9,155 bases of DNA from a candidate division TA06 bacterium DG_78 (GTDB taxonomy: Bacteria > Hydrothermota > Tepidihabitantia > SM23-42). Below, piece after piece: positions 1 through 8,126 of the stretch. The translations under genes were made by a program, and so were the position numbers. The stretch covers positions 1 to 9,155 of the forward strand of contig LJNI01000089.1 of NCBI GenBank assembly GCA_001303225.1, in the 5' to 3' direction. The notes under the pieces are model-generated. The model saw only the letters and a program-made list of their open reading frames with translations. It ran no database searches and was not told the DNA's origin. How positions within the stretch are numbered: position 1 is the first letter of the stretch; the number at the start of each line of letters is the position of its first letter.

Positions 1-2
1 AG

Positions 3-1775
3 CCCTCTTCGGGCTACTGTATCCGTGATTCGAGCGTCGTAGATAGCGTTCCTTTCTATACCTGGAGCTATGGTTGCACTCCCACTGCCTCAGCTATGCT
101 TATGGGATATTGGGATGAGAGAGGTTATGGAAGACTCGTCGACTACTTCTTTGACCACCCCGATGTTCCAACTCAACAGACAATATACAATGTGCCTAAT
201 GTGCAAAAAGAACTCGCAATTGAAATGGATACGGACACAATGCACGGTGGAACGTGGGGTGATTCAGTACCGGGCGGCCACATGCGGGTTGCAAATGATA
301 TCAATGGATACAATTTTAACTCAACATTCACCTTCGGTGGTGATTGGAATAATTGGTGCTGGAACTTGATAAAATCTGAGATTGATGCAGGCAGACCATT
401 TCACTGGATGGTCAACGATTACCTGAGAATTGGTCCACACCACGGTGAAATCGACACTATGTATCCAGTCAACCACTCAATTGCGGCAATTGGTTATATA
501 GACAATGGAGCCTTAGAAAACGATTTTGTCATCGTCCATGACACCTGGAATGCATATGTAACGTATTGGGCGCTCTACACCACCTATGGTGATTACTCGT
601 ACAGTAGTGTTGCAACCCTTGTGCCTGGTGGAGCTGAATCCAATAACGTAAAATTAACCTTTCCAACAGGTGGTGAAGTCTTCAGGAGCGACAGTACATA
701 TGATATAACCTGGACAAGTACAGGAGGTGGTATTGATCATTGTGCATTGTACTACTCATCGGATAACTGTGAATACTGGGAAACGATCGAAGATATCGCC
801 CCAAACACAGGGTCTCATACCTGGATTGCCCCAGTTGGAAACATGGAAAATGTGCGAGTAAAAATAGATGCATACAGCAGTTCGCGAGATCTCTTGGCCG
901 ACGATGCGAGCCGCGATAACTTCGAGATTGCAACTGGAAATGTAAGTGGTATCGACACCATCGCCTACGAGAACTACAGTCCCTATTATGTCGATGCACT
1001 TCCTACTGTTTTAAATGGATACCCCTCAGATTACTACAATGTAAGGTTCACACCAATTGACGATTGCAGTCTCCTTGTAGCACAATTTTATTTTGCGAGG
1101 AGAGGAGGAACAGGATGGACCTTAAGGGTTTACGTCTGGTCAGACAACAATGGGTTTCCTTATGAAATAATAGATTCTGTCGATGTACCAGACGACAGTA
1201 TCAATACAAGACACGATGAGACGGGCTGGACCCGTGCATACCTTGCTGAGAAAAATATAAAATTTCCAAAATTCCACGATTTTCATATCGGCTATTCCCT
1301 CATTGGAGCAGGAGCTGGAGATAGCCTGCCTATCATAGCTGATTATGGCTTCACAGACCGCAGCAGTGTATACTGGAATGGTAATTTTGTAACTTTACAT
1401 TCACTAACCGGAGGTGGCCATAATTACTTCATCGATGCGATTGTGAGCTATGACTACGAAGGGTGCGAGGAGGACAAACAACCTATAGTAACACCTGTCG
1501 TTTCCTCACTTAACCAAAACTACCCAAACCCATTTAATCAGTTTACGACAATCGATTATCAACTCTCAGCTGCAGCCAATGTACTATTAACAGTTTATGA
1601 TGTAACCGGCAGAAAGGTTAATACATTACTAAACGAATATCAAAAGGCAGGCAATCATAGTTATGTTTGGAATGGTACAGACAAACAAGGTAGGAAATTG
1701 GCTAATGGAATCTATTTTTATGTTCTAAAGGTAAATGAAAATCAAAAGAGGAAAAAAATACTATTGCTTAAATAA
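3..1775 (+). CDS. Secreted C39-like cysteine peptidase with Ig-like and C-terminal sorting domains (5' end missing)
   Basis: The frame is open from the window edge, so the true start and any signal peptide lie outside; 590 residues are visible. The N-terminal part (residues about 15-205) resembles Peptidase_C39-like/papain-fold domains. The motif WSYGCTPTASAM puts the probable nucleophile Cys at 75-77 (residue 25). NHSIAAIGY gives His at 474-476 (residue 158), and VIVHDTW gives Asp at 540-542 (residue 180). Residues about 216-309 (FPTGGEVFRSDSTYDITW onward) look like an Ig-like Kre9/Knh1-type domain. Residues about 317-486 are beta-rich and unassigned. Residues about 502-590 start with LNQNYPNPFN and end in a Lys-rich tail (KRKKILLLK), as in FlgD-like/type IX secretion (type A) sorting domains. 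The inferred role is an exported or surface-attached protease or peptide hydrolase; the substrate is unknown. The usual oxyanion-hole Gln a few residues before Cys is not evident. An internal ATG at 96 lies after the catalytic Cys and is not the real start. Confidence 0.8.
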   Translation, partial: PSSGYCIRDSSVVDSVPFYTWSYGCTPTASAMLMGYWDERGYGRLVDYFFDHPDVPTQQTIYNVPNVQKELAIEMDTDTMHGGTWGDSVPGGHMRVANDINGYNFNSTFTFGGDWNNWCWNLIKSEIDAGRPFHWMVNDYLRIGPHHGEIDTMYPVNHSIAAIGYIDNGALENDFVIVHDTWNAYVTYWALYTTYGDYSYSSVATLVPGGAESNNVKLTFPTGGEVFRSDSTYDITWTSTGGGIDHCALYYSSDNCEYWETIEDIAPNTGSHTWIAPVGNMENVRVKIDAYSSSRDLLADDASRDNFEIATGNVSGIDTIAYENYSPYYVDALPTVLNGYPSDYYNVRFTPIDDCSLLVAQFYFARRGGTGWTLRVYVWSDNNGFPYEIIDSVDVPDDSINTRHDETGWTRAYLAEKNIKFPKFHDFHIGYSLIGAGAGDSLPIIADYGFTDRSSVYWNGNFVTLHSLTGGGHNYFIDAIVSYDYEGCEEDKQPIVTPVVSSLNQNYPNPFNQFTTIDYQLSAAANVLLTVYDVTGRKVNTLLNEYQKAGNHSYVWNGTDKQGRKLANGIYFYVLKVNENQKRKKILLLK

Positions 1776-1882
1776 ATATAACATCAGATTAAAAATTATC
1801 ATTTTGCTGAAAGTAATAACACAAACTGATTTAGTAATATATTTTGCGAATTATGGCAATATTAAATATATATGGACTTTTG
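1776..1882. other. AT-rich convergent intergenic junction
   Basis: This 107-base gap separates the 3' end of the + strand peptidase gene from the 3' end of the - strand operon. It is strongly AT-rich and holds short A/T palindromes such as AATATT. I could not find a GC-stemmed hairpin followed by a T-run on either strand, so no intrinsic terminator is called. I see no gene in it. Termination for both units may be Rho-dependent or rely on a weak structure. Confidence 0.6.
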
Positions 1883-2269
1883 TTACTGTTGTTCATCTTT
1901 GCTCGCTAATCTTTCTTTCAATTCTAAAAGCAGCCTGATCGCTTCATCGATCTTACCACCAGCGATTAATCTACTCACCTTTGATTTATATTCCATCTTG
2001 ATATTTGTTTTATTAGATTCACCAAGGTTTTCCATATCAAATTCCTGCATACCCTCAGTTCTAAATTCAGTAGTAGCTGGTTTCATTTTTGTCTCCTGTA
2101 CCGGCACACTCGGAGGCGGACTTTCCGGATGAATTTCTCTGACCTCAATATCAGATGGCTTACGAGCTTCCTCTTGCTCCTTCTCTGCTGCTTTTTTCTT
2201 TTTAATGAAGGTATCAAAGACTGATTTACCCTTTTTCTCCTTTTTCAACTTATCAATAATGTCCATCAT
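1883..2269 (-). CDS. Small highly charged protein with a C-terminal TPR-like hairpin
   Basis: I do not recognise this 128-residue protein. Residues about 5-36 are very Lys/Glu-rich and probably helical (KLKKEKKGKSVFDTF, then IKKKKAAEKEQEEARK). Residues about 38-70 form a Pro/Glu-rich, probably disordered linker (HPESPPPSVPVQ). The C-terminus, about residues 92-122, contains SRLIAGGKIDEAIRLLLEL, which has the turn and hydrophobic spacing of a single TPR-like helix pair. There is no signal peptide or membrane segment, so it is probably cytoplasmic. It is the last gene of the - strand operon and starts 22 bases after the stop of the coiled-coil/TPR gene. Two consecutive ATGs are possible starts: the ribosome-binding sequence AGAGGA (2275-2280) is 5 bases from the first (2269) and 8 from the second (2266). 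The context suggests an accessory or adaptor for the two large TPR proteins upstream. That is inference only. Confidence 0.75.
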   Translation of the reverse strand: MMDIIDKLKKEKKGKSVFDTFIKKKKAAEKEQEEARKPSDIEVREIHPESPPPSVPVQETKMKPATTEFRTEGMQEFDMENLGESNKTNIKMEYKSKVSRLIAGGKIDEAIRLLLELKERLASKDEQQ

Positions 2270-2291
2270 TCACTTCCTCTTTATAATAGTA

Positions 2292-4082
2292 TCACTCTTC
2301 AATTTTACCTTCTTTATATAAATTAATGGCTTCTCGCGCCTCTTGATTTGATGGATCGATCTCGAGCGCCCGACTGTAGGCTTTTATTGCATCGTCGAAT
2401 CTCTCTAAATCAATCAACGCCTTACCAAGATTCACATATGCGAGGGGATAGTTCACGTTTTTCTTTATTGCCTCTTGGAAGGAAACAACTGCATCATCAA
2501 ATTTCTTCATTCTGATATAGAGTAATCCTAAATTATTGTGAATCTCTGCTAAATGAGGTTCCAATTTCAACGCTTCGGTGTATATCTTTCGAGACTCATC
2601 AAAACGGCCCAGTTCGACGAGCAACAAACCCTTAAGGTTTAAATATTCAGCCATCTTCTCTATCTCCAGTGCCTTATTTATTTCGTTTAGCGCGAGTTCA
2701 TAATTGCCACGATAATAGTACAAGGTCGCCCGATCAAAGTGGTCAATGCCCTCTTGCTTTTTAAGCATGCGTTGTTCTTCTTTGTACCGTGCATCTTCTT
2801 TTTCAAAATATCCTTTTATGTTTTCAAGTATTACTTTTGTATGATCTGATAGTTCTGTCTGGCGACTCAATGAATCTTTAAATTCTTTCTGGACTTCTTT
2901 TGTCATTACCCGAAGCCCACTATTGAGCTCTCCAAACTTCTCGGACAACTTTTCGACATCATCAAAGGTTTTTTTATACTGTTTCTCAAGTGCACCAATT
3001 TCTTTTTTCATTTCATTGATAAGTTTCTCCATCGACCCATGTAAGCCTTCGCCTACTTTTTCTACGCCTTTACGCATACCTTCAGCGAGCCCTGCAATCT
3101 TCTCGAGCGATTCGAGATAATTCTTATTGAGGTCACTCATCGTACTATTTATAGTAGCAAGGTTACCAGAAGAGGATTTAAATAAATCTTCAAATTTCAC
3201 TGCTGTTATCTGCATAGCATCAAATGATGTAATCTGATTCATTTTCAGCTCATTTACTTCAGCCTTCACGGCATCGATATATTGAGCAAGCTCATTTTTG
3301 AAATCTCCTGACAGTACGCCATAGAGTATCTCACCGAGTTTATCGAATTTTGCCACAATACTATCAAGACCATTGACCATCTCATTTTTCACTCCCTCAA
3401 TTTCAGTTTTAACAAGTTCATTTGCACTGTTAATGCCACTCACAACGGCATCCATAATATCAATTTTCTCAAGGATTTTATGACTACTTGCCTCAACTTT
3501 ATCAATTTCTCGTCCGATTGTTTCCATCCCTGACTGATTTGTTGTAGTCAATTTTTCCAGAGTGCTATTCAAAACATCAAACTTCGGATATATAGTATCA
3601 CTGTACTCCGCAAGTTCATCAAAAAGATGTTCGTTAACATTTTTTATCTCCATAACAATGCTCTGCACCGACACCATATTCTCGGCAAATTTATTAAATC
3701 CATCCTTAATCTCTCCGAGTTTATTAGTTAACAGCTCAGAGAGTCGGTCAAATCCAAGAATCAGCACCTCATTCTGTTTTCTCATGATATCAAAGCGCTC
3801 GTGTACTGTTGCTTGTAATGTTTGAACTGTGTCTGATATTTTAGTACTCATCGTATCGGTCTGTCCATCTATTTTTTCCTTCATATCTGTAAAACCACTT
3901 TTGATATCATCAATTAAAACTGCTGTTTTCATATTTGAAGAGAGTAATGAGCACATATTAGTAGCCCCATCATATATCATGCACTCGCTCTTTATGCAAT
4001 CCATTACTTCGATATCCTCACCAACTTTTTTCCTCTCTTCATTTAATATGTCGATTTTTTTTGTGAGGAAAGGACACTTCAT
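2292..4082 (-). CDS. Four-cysteine N-terminus, long coiled-coil and C-terminal TPR protein
   Basis: This protein has 596 residues from the ATG at 4082. Three parts are visible. (1) Residues 1-45 hold four cysteines (C3, C29, C34, C44; spacing C-x25-C-x4-C-x9-C) with pieces CPFLTKK and CIKSEC, which could bind zinc or an Fe-S cluster; no ligand can be proven here. (2) Residues about 55-440 are polar and helix-forming with repeated heptad-like hydrophobics (for example MEKLINEMKKEIGALEKQ), as in long coiled coils or helical bundles. (3) Residues about 448-596 carry about four TPRs, such as AEIHNNLGLLYIRMKKFDDA and AYVNLGKALIDLERFDDAI. No signal peptide or membrane helix is seen, so it is probably a cytoplasmic or peripheral scaffold. 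Its start overlaps the stop of the upstream giant TPR gene (TGATG), which suggests translational coupling. A TTG at 4085 would add one residue but sits only 2 bases from the GGAGG. No named family is recognised for the full architecture. Confidence 0.88.
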   Translation of the reverse strand: MKCPFLTKKIDILNEERKKVGEDIEVMDCIKSECMIYDGATNMCSLLSSNMKTAVLIDDIKSGFTDMKEKIDGQTDTMSTKISDTVQTLQATVHERFDIMRKQNEVLILGFDRLSELLTNKLGEIKDGFNKFAENMVSVQSIVMEIKNVNEHLFDELAEYSDTIYPKFDVLNSTLEKLTTTNQSGMETIGREIDKVEASSHKILEKIDIMDAVVSGINSANELVKTEIEGVKNEMVNGLDSIVAKFDKLGEILYGVLSGDFKNELAQYIDAVKAEVNELKMNQITSFDAMQITAVKFEDLFKSSSGNLATINSTMSDLNKNYLESLEKIAGLAEGMRKGVEKVGEGLHGSMEKLINEMKKEIGALEKQYKKTFDDVEKLSEKFGELNSGLRVMTKEVQKEFKDSLSRQTELSDHTKVILENIKGYFEKEDARYKEEQRMLKKQEGIDHFDRATLYYYRGNYELALNEINKALEIEKMAEYLNLKGLLLVELGRFDESRKIYTEALKLEPHLAEIHNNLGLLYIRMKKFDDAVVSFQEAIKKNVNYPLAYVNLGKALIDLERFDDAIKAYSRALEIDPSNQEAREAINLYKEGKIEE

Positions 4083-7000
4083 CAACTCCTCCCTTCGATA
4101 AAATATCTTCCTTTTACCAATCTTCTCTTTTGGGCAAGCTTCTCATAGCTCGCAATTCTTTGTTCAACACCCGCAATGTCTGCTTGTCTCAATACCGTAG
4201 CCGCTGCCTCATATGATCCCATTGCTTCATAGATATCTGCATAGACCTGTGCAGTTTCCCTGTCAATCGATAGGCTCTGTATTGTTTCAAGTGCATCGAT
4301 TGGACGATTCTTCGCAAGGTATAATTTTGCCTTAAGTACTGTGTGGAATTTAGCAGAAAGTTTATTCTCTGGTGCGAACCGAAGTTCCTTTTCAGCATCG
4401 GAGATCCTATTCATCATCAAGTAGATATTTGCACGTTCCAATCTATCTTCATCTTTGTTTCCTTTTAACATTCCGATCTTCTCGTTAAAATATGCTTCCC
4501 GGGTTTTCTTAATCAAACGATATACTGCATTCCGATCTTTGCTTTTGTTTAAGAGTTCAGTATAAACCTTTATTGCCTCCTCCGCTTTTCCCATTGTATA
4601 GTAAAGTTGTCCCTGTTTCAATATCAGTTCTTCATTTTCTGGCATTAATTGCACTGCATGCTTAATTGCCTCGATTGCCCGTTCGTATTCATTCTGAGAG
4701 ACAAATATCTTACTTGCCAACACATATGCGTCACCAAGGTTAGCGTTTGTCTTCAAAATCTCTTTAATATGATACACTATTGCTTCACCAAACGACATAT
4801 CGGTCGATAAGAGCTCGTCAAATAGTCTGAGGGCTCTATCAGTATCGCCAACGTCCTTGTAGAGAATTCCTAAGTAGAGGAGCAGTTCACCACTCTTTTC
4901 AATGATACCTTCCAGTATTTTTACAACATTAGTTATCTCAGTTGCTGATATCTCAATCAATTTTTTATAAACATCAATTGCCATCTTTTGATTTCTCTTT
5001 TCCAAGAGAAGTTGACCAAGAAAGTAGTATGATGGTAAATGTTGTGGGTTTTTTTTGAGGATGTTAGAAACAAAAATATCTGCCCAATTAATTTCTTTAT
5101 TATCTAATTCATAAATGTCCTTTGCTGAATCCAATGCATCTTCCAAATTATTATAATCAAAGTAAATTTGAGCCAAACCCTTTCTCGATTCAACGTCCTT
5201 TGGATTTTCTGCACAGATTTTCTTCAATTCTGAGATAGCTGGTTCTCGGAAAGTCTTATCCTGTGCTTGAGCTCTGATATAAAACTTAATCGCTGCACTC
5301 TTTAAATTTGCGATATGGTGAACCTTCGCGAGAGCGAAATCGAGTGATGGTGACGTTGCTTCTTTTGATAATTTATTTAATAGCGGGATTACTCGTTTTA
5401 CTAATGTTGAATCTAATTCACACGATTGTGCTAAGTACTTAATTGCATCATCATATTTCTTCAAGGTTATCGCGATTTGGCCCAGAGCGAATATGACTCG
5501 AGGATTTGCAACAGCCTTTGATGAAAGATTCTGTAATTCTTTAAAAATATACTGGGCGCGCGTCGGTACGATCCTCGCCGTCATTAGATATTCTTCGACT
5601 GCCTCGTCGATGTGGCGAGCCCTGCTCAATGCCCTACCGAGTGCAACATGTGCAGGAATATTGCTCTTATCAATCTTAAGAATCTTGTTGAGGTATTCAA
5701 TGACATCGCGAGAGTAATCTACTGGGCCATCGAGAGAGAGCATGAGAGGTCGTACTGCTTCACTCAATGTGCCGCTCTCAACCAATGCCTGCCCCAGTCT
5801 AAGATTAAAATACTGCTCCTCTTTGCCAAAAACCTCGATCGCCAGCTTAGCCTCCTCAATGACTCGATCCCACAATTTCCGCTGGAAAAAAGTATTAATC
5901 AGGAGTGTCCTCACTTCCCGGTCTTTAGGAAAATCTTTAAGTACGTCATAGAACTCATCGATAATTTCAAAAAATGCTTTCGGATCAACAATTTGCGCTG
6001 TTTTAAAAAAATGTGTAGCAATCTCTACTTCACCTTCCTTGAGAAAAATCCTCGCAGCCGCAAGAAGTAGTGGCACGGCATCTGGTCTTTCTTGGATTAC
6101 CTCAATGAGTGCCCGTTTTGTCGTATCCTTTTGTTCTGTATCAGAATAACATATCTCAAAAGCATCAACAGATCTTTCGTATTCACCGGTGAAGGCATAG
6201 GCACGCGCCATCGCTAGTGTTGCTACGAATGGTTCGGTTTTCTTATGTTGCTCATACAACGGCATAATCTTTGTTGATAACTCTGGCCGTTTACTGATAA
6301 TTGTATCGAGTGTGGGGAATACATCTATCATCTCCTCTGGTTTTTGCTCAATGTAATTCATAAGCAAAGACAGTGCTTCCTCTGCTTTTCCGAGTATCGC
6401 CAAACTCTGGGCCCTGAGGTTTAAATAAGGTGAATCATCAGGCCTAGCTTTACAAAGTTCCTCTGTTGCCTTGTCCACTAATTTGTATTCTTTATTCTCT
6501 AAAAGGCTACTAAATATCACATGTGCATTTTCGTGGTCTCCTTTGTGTGCATAACATAGTCCCAATAGATATAAAGCCTTCGGGTTTTTTAATTTTTTTT
6601 CTAATATAAGGTTGAGGTCAAAAATATACTCCTCTAAAAGTCCACGGTCAGATTTATATGCAGTCTCGACAATATCAACAGCACCATTCACATCACCTTG
6701 TTTCAGATAGGCACTAACCAAACCTTGAATGACGAGAGGATTGTTCGGTTCTTTTTCAAATGCACTCTTATATCGCTTCACCACCGCTTCATGTTGATCA
6801 GGATCTATTTCGAGAATTTTATTAAACTCACCGATTGCTAATGATGTCTTGCCGGCAGTGAAATAGGTGTCGCCTAATGCGTACAGTACCTTCACATTTT
6901 TAGGATTACTCCTCACAATTTCTCTGAGATTCTTTATGACATCATCAATTTTCTCCGGGCCACTATCTTTGAGGCGTTGTAAACGCTCAATCGACGTATC

Positions 7001-7810
7001 AAAATCACCCTTCTTTATATACAGACTGATTAAAAATTGCGTAAAGGCTGTTTCGGATTTTTCTAGTGGCGATACTGTTTCTAAGAGTGCAATGACTTGA
7101 TCAATAAAATCTGGAGATTTCTCAATGATACGTTGAGCTTGGTTTAGAGCTCCGCCAAATTCTTGATTTGTTAATAGGGTTTTGAGGAGGAGAAGTGCAG
7201 CATACGGGTCGTTGAATCTCTCACGTGCAATCGTTCGCGCCCAGCGCAAGAGTTGTGGTCCATATGTTTCAATTGTTATTATTGCCTCGATAGAATTGAG
7301 TGCAGCTTCGCTTTCATTTTGGAAAAATTTAATGGTGGTAAAAATAATAATACTCTCGATATCTGTCTTCGAAATGATCTTCTTGCTCTCTATATTCTGC
7401 TTACGTTTCTCGTATCTTGTCAGCAGTAGTGAAACATCACGTTCCGAAAGGTCCTTTAATATCTTCGTTATTTTCTCATATTCCTCTTTCGCTACATACA
7501 ATTCGAGAAGGAAATCACCCAAATCTATCGAGGCATGACGGTAAAAAAGACCAGAAACGAGCGCAATTATCTCATCAGTACGTGTAGGCATGATTGATTG
7601 GGTATGACGCAGCAGTTCTACGGTACGTCCCCTCTGTTCAATTTCAAAATAGAGCCTTGCGAGTTCCTGATATAGATCAAATGATTCTTCACCTTCGGTG
7701 AGATTACTTTCGAGAATCTTAATTGCAGACTCGAGCTTCCCTTCTTGTTTATACTCATGAGCTCGCTGGAGGGCTTTTTGGGGATCTTTGGCACCAAAAA
7801 TATCAAACAT
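4082..7810 (-). CDS. Giant all-helical TPR-type solenoid protein with ~52-residue repeat spacing
   Basis: This 1242-residue protein is built almost wholly of TPR-like helix pairs. Clear examples are VLYALGDTYFTAGKTSLAI (about 308-326), ALYLLGLCYAHKGDHENAH (about 412-430), LLLYLGILYKDVGDTDRAL (about 976-994) and LILKQGQLYYTMGKAEEAI (about 1062-1080). Classical TPRs repeat every 34 residues; here most units repeat every 49-52 residues, apparently a TPR plus one extra helix of about 16-18 residues that often ends in a Pro-containing turn (for example LREIVRSNP). No signal peptide, membrane helix or catalytic motif is visible; the protein starts MFDIFGAKDPQKAL and ends in a basic tail (about 1222-1242). 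TPR solenoids are protein-interaction scaffolds, so a cytoplasmic assembly or adaptor role is inferred. The ATG at 7810 overlaps the upstream membrane-protein gene by 8 bases; its own ribosome-binding site (AAAGAAAG-like) is weak, so coupled translation is likely. Confidence 0.9.
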   Translation of the reverse strand: MFDIFGAKDPQKALQRAHEYKQEGKLESAIKILESNLTEGEESFDLYQELARLYFEIEQRGRTVELLRHTQSIMPTRTDEIIALVSGLFYRHASIDLGDFLLELYVAKEEYEKITKILKDLSERDVSLLLTRYEKRKQNIESKKIISKTDIESIIIFTTIKFFQNESEAALNSIEAIITIETYGPQLLRWARTIARERFNDPYAALLLLKTLLTNQEFGGALNQAQRIIEKSPDFIDQVIALLETVSPLEKSETAFTQFLISLYIKKGDFDTSIERLQRLKDSGPEKIDDVIKNLREIVRSNPKNVKVLYALGDTYFTAGKTSLAIGEFNKILEIDPDQHEAVVKRYKSAFEKEPNNPLVIQGLVSAYLKQGDVNGAVDIVETAYKSDRGLLEEYIFDLNLILEKKLKNPKALYLLGLCYAHKGDHENAHVIFSSLLENKEYKLVDKATEELCKARPDDSPYLNLRAQSLAILGKAEEALSLLMNYIEQKPEEMIDVFPTLDTIISKRPELSTKIMPLYEQHKKTEPFVATLAMARAYAFTGEYERSVDAFEICYSDTEQKDTTKRALIEVIQERPDAVPLLLAAARIFLKEGEVEIATHFFKTAQIVDPKAFFEIIDEFYDVLKDFPKDREVRTLLINTFFQRKLWDRVIEEAKLAIEVFGKEEQYFNLRLGQALVESGTLSEAVRPLMLSLDGPVDYSRDVIEYLNKILKIDKSNIPAHVALGRALSRARHIDEAVEEYLMTARIVPTRAQYIFKELQNLSSKAVANPRVIFALGQIAITLKKYDDAIKYLAQSCELDSTLVKRVIPLLNKLSKEATSPSLDFALAKVHHIANLKSAAIKFYIRAQAQDKTFREPAISELKKICAENPKDVESRKGLAQIYFDYNNLEDALDSAKDIYELDNKEINWADIFVSNILKKNPQHLPSYYFLGQLLLEKRNQKMAIDVYKKLIEISATEITNVVKILEGIIEKSGELLLYLGILYKDVGDTDRALRLFDELLSTDMSFGEAIVYHIKEILKTNANLGDAYVLASKIFVSQNEYERAIEAIKHAVQLMPENEELILKQGQLYYTMGKAEEAIKVYTELLNKSKDRNAVYRLIKKTREAYFNEKIGMLKGNKDEDRLERANIYLMMNRISDAEKELRFAPENKLSAKFHTVLKAKLYLAKNRPIDALETIQSLSIDRETAQVYADIYEAMGSYEAAATVLRQADIAGVEQRIASYEKLAQKRRLVKGRYFIEGRS
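4086..4093 (-). promoter_or_regulatory. Strong Shine-Dalgarno at the TPR/coiled-coil gene junction
   Basis: On the - strand this reads GGGAGGAG, inside the last codons of the upstream TPR gene. The GGAGG part (4092-4088) lies 5 bases from the ATG at 4082 and only 2 from the TTG at 4085. It therefore favours ATG as the start. The stop and start share a base (TGATG), a typical re-initiation or coupling arrangement. Confidence 0.7.
4541..7693 (-). repeat. Protein-level TPR super-repeat array (~52-residue period)
   Basis: Hand alignment of the turn position in each TPR-like pair (the Gly of the Y..xG type turn) gives anchors near residues 24, 59, 109, 165, 216, 268, 320, 372, 424, 474, 542, 593, 645, 680, 732, 784, 835, 887, 939, 988, 1040 and 1074. 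Sixteen intervals fall at 49-52 residues, and a few at 34-35 as in normal tandem TPRs. No matching 156-base repeat is obvious at the DNA level, so the array is old and diverged rather than a recent tandem duplication. Boundaries are approximate. Confidence 0.7.
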
Positions 7811-8126
7811 TTTTGGCTTTCTTTTTCAATTCATCCTTTTTGAATGCAAGAGCAGTAACAATCGAGTGGACTGGTTCACTTCCAGAGGCTACCAAGAGGC
7901 CAGTGACCAAGTAGTCCACCCAATGGGCAATATGCGAACTCGAGATTAATCCCAGTTCCTCAATAACACCAAAGCGGAAGCTAAAGCTGATTATCAGTCC
8001 CAGACAACTACTGATAATCCACGAGTATACTTTTTTGTTGTTAATGGGCACAGCGCATAAGATTTTTTCTGTCACCCTCTCGACGATGAGGGATAATCCT
8101 AACAGAAGTATTAGTACTTTACCCAT
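7803..8126 (-). CDS. Small multi-span membrane protein, holin-like in appearance
   Basis: This 107-residue hydrophobic protein has three probable membrane segments. They are residues about 3-15 (VLILLLGLSLIV), 34-54 (SWIISSCLGLIISFSF region) and 69-94 (VDYLVTGLLVASGS and following). The C-terminus is Lys-rich (KKDELKKKAKNV) and probably cytoplasmic. Acidic or basic residues flank the helices (VERVTEKIL after the first, RFGVIEELGL after the second). The layout, and the TGLLVASGSEPVHS segment near the C-terminus, recall small holin-like or uncharacterised membrane proteins with a TGLL..xGS..VH segment. That resemblance is from memory and does not establish lysis activity. An in-frame stop lies just upstream (8133-8135), so the ATG at 8126 is the first start. 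It ends 8 bases inside the giant TPR gene, which suggests it anchors or works with that protein. There are 84 bases between it and the cyclic-nucleotide-binding gene upstream. Confidence 0.8.
   Translation of the reverse strand: MGKVLILLLGLSLIVERVTEKILCAVPINNKKVYSWIISSCLGLIISFSFRFGVIEELGLISSSHIAHWVDYLVTGLLVASGSEPVHSIVTALAFKKDELKKKAKNV

Noticed and set aside
70..369. 99-codon + strand frame at the left edge
   Set aside because: It overlaps the C39-like peptidase frame, which carries the catalytic motifs; this frame shows none.
682..999. 105-codon - strand frame inside the peptidase gene
   Set aside because: It is rich in His/Arg/Cys, has no recognisable pattern, and is antisense to the Ig-like domain coding sequence.
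1776..1882. Bidirectional terminator at the convergent junction
   Set aside because: Only weak A/T palindromes were found; no stable stem with a T-run.
5612..6070. 152-codon open frame on the + strand opposite the giant TPR gene
   Set aside because: It lies wholly antisense to a continuous 1242-residue TPR frame with strong repeat structure, and its translation has no recognisable pattern.
7803..8126. Prophage lysis gene
   Set aside because: The holin-like look is weak, and no endolysin, spanin or phage structural gene is nearby; tight coupling to the TPR gene argues otherwise.
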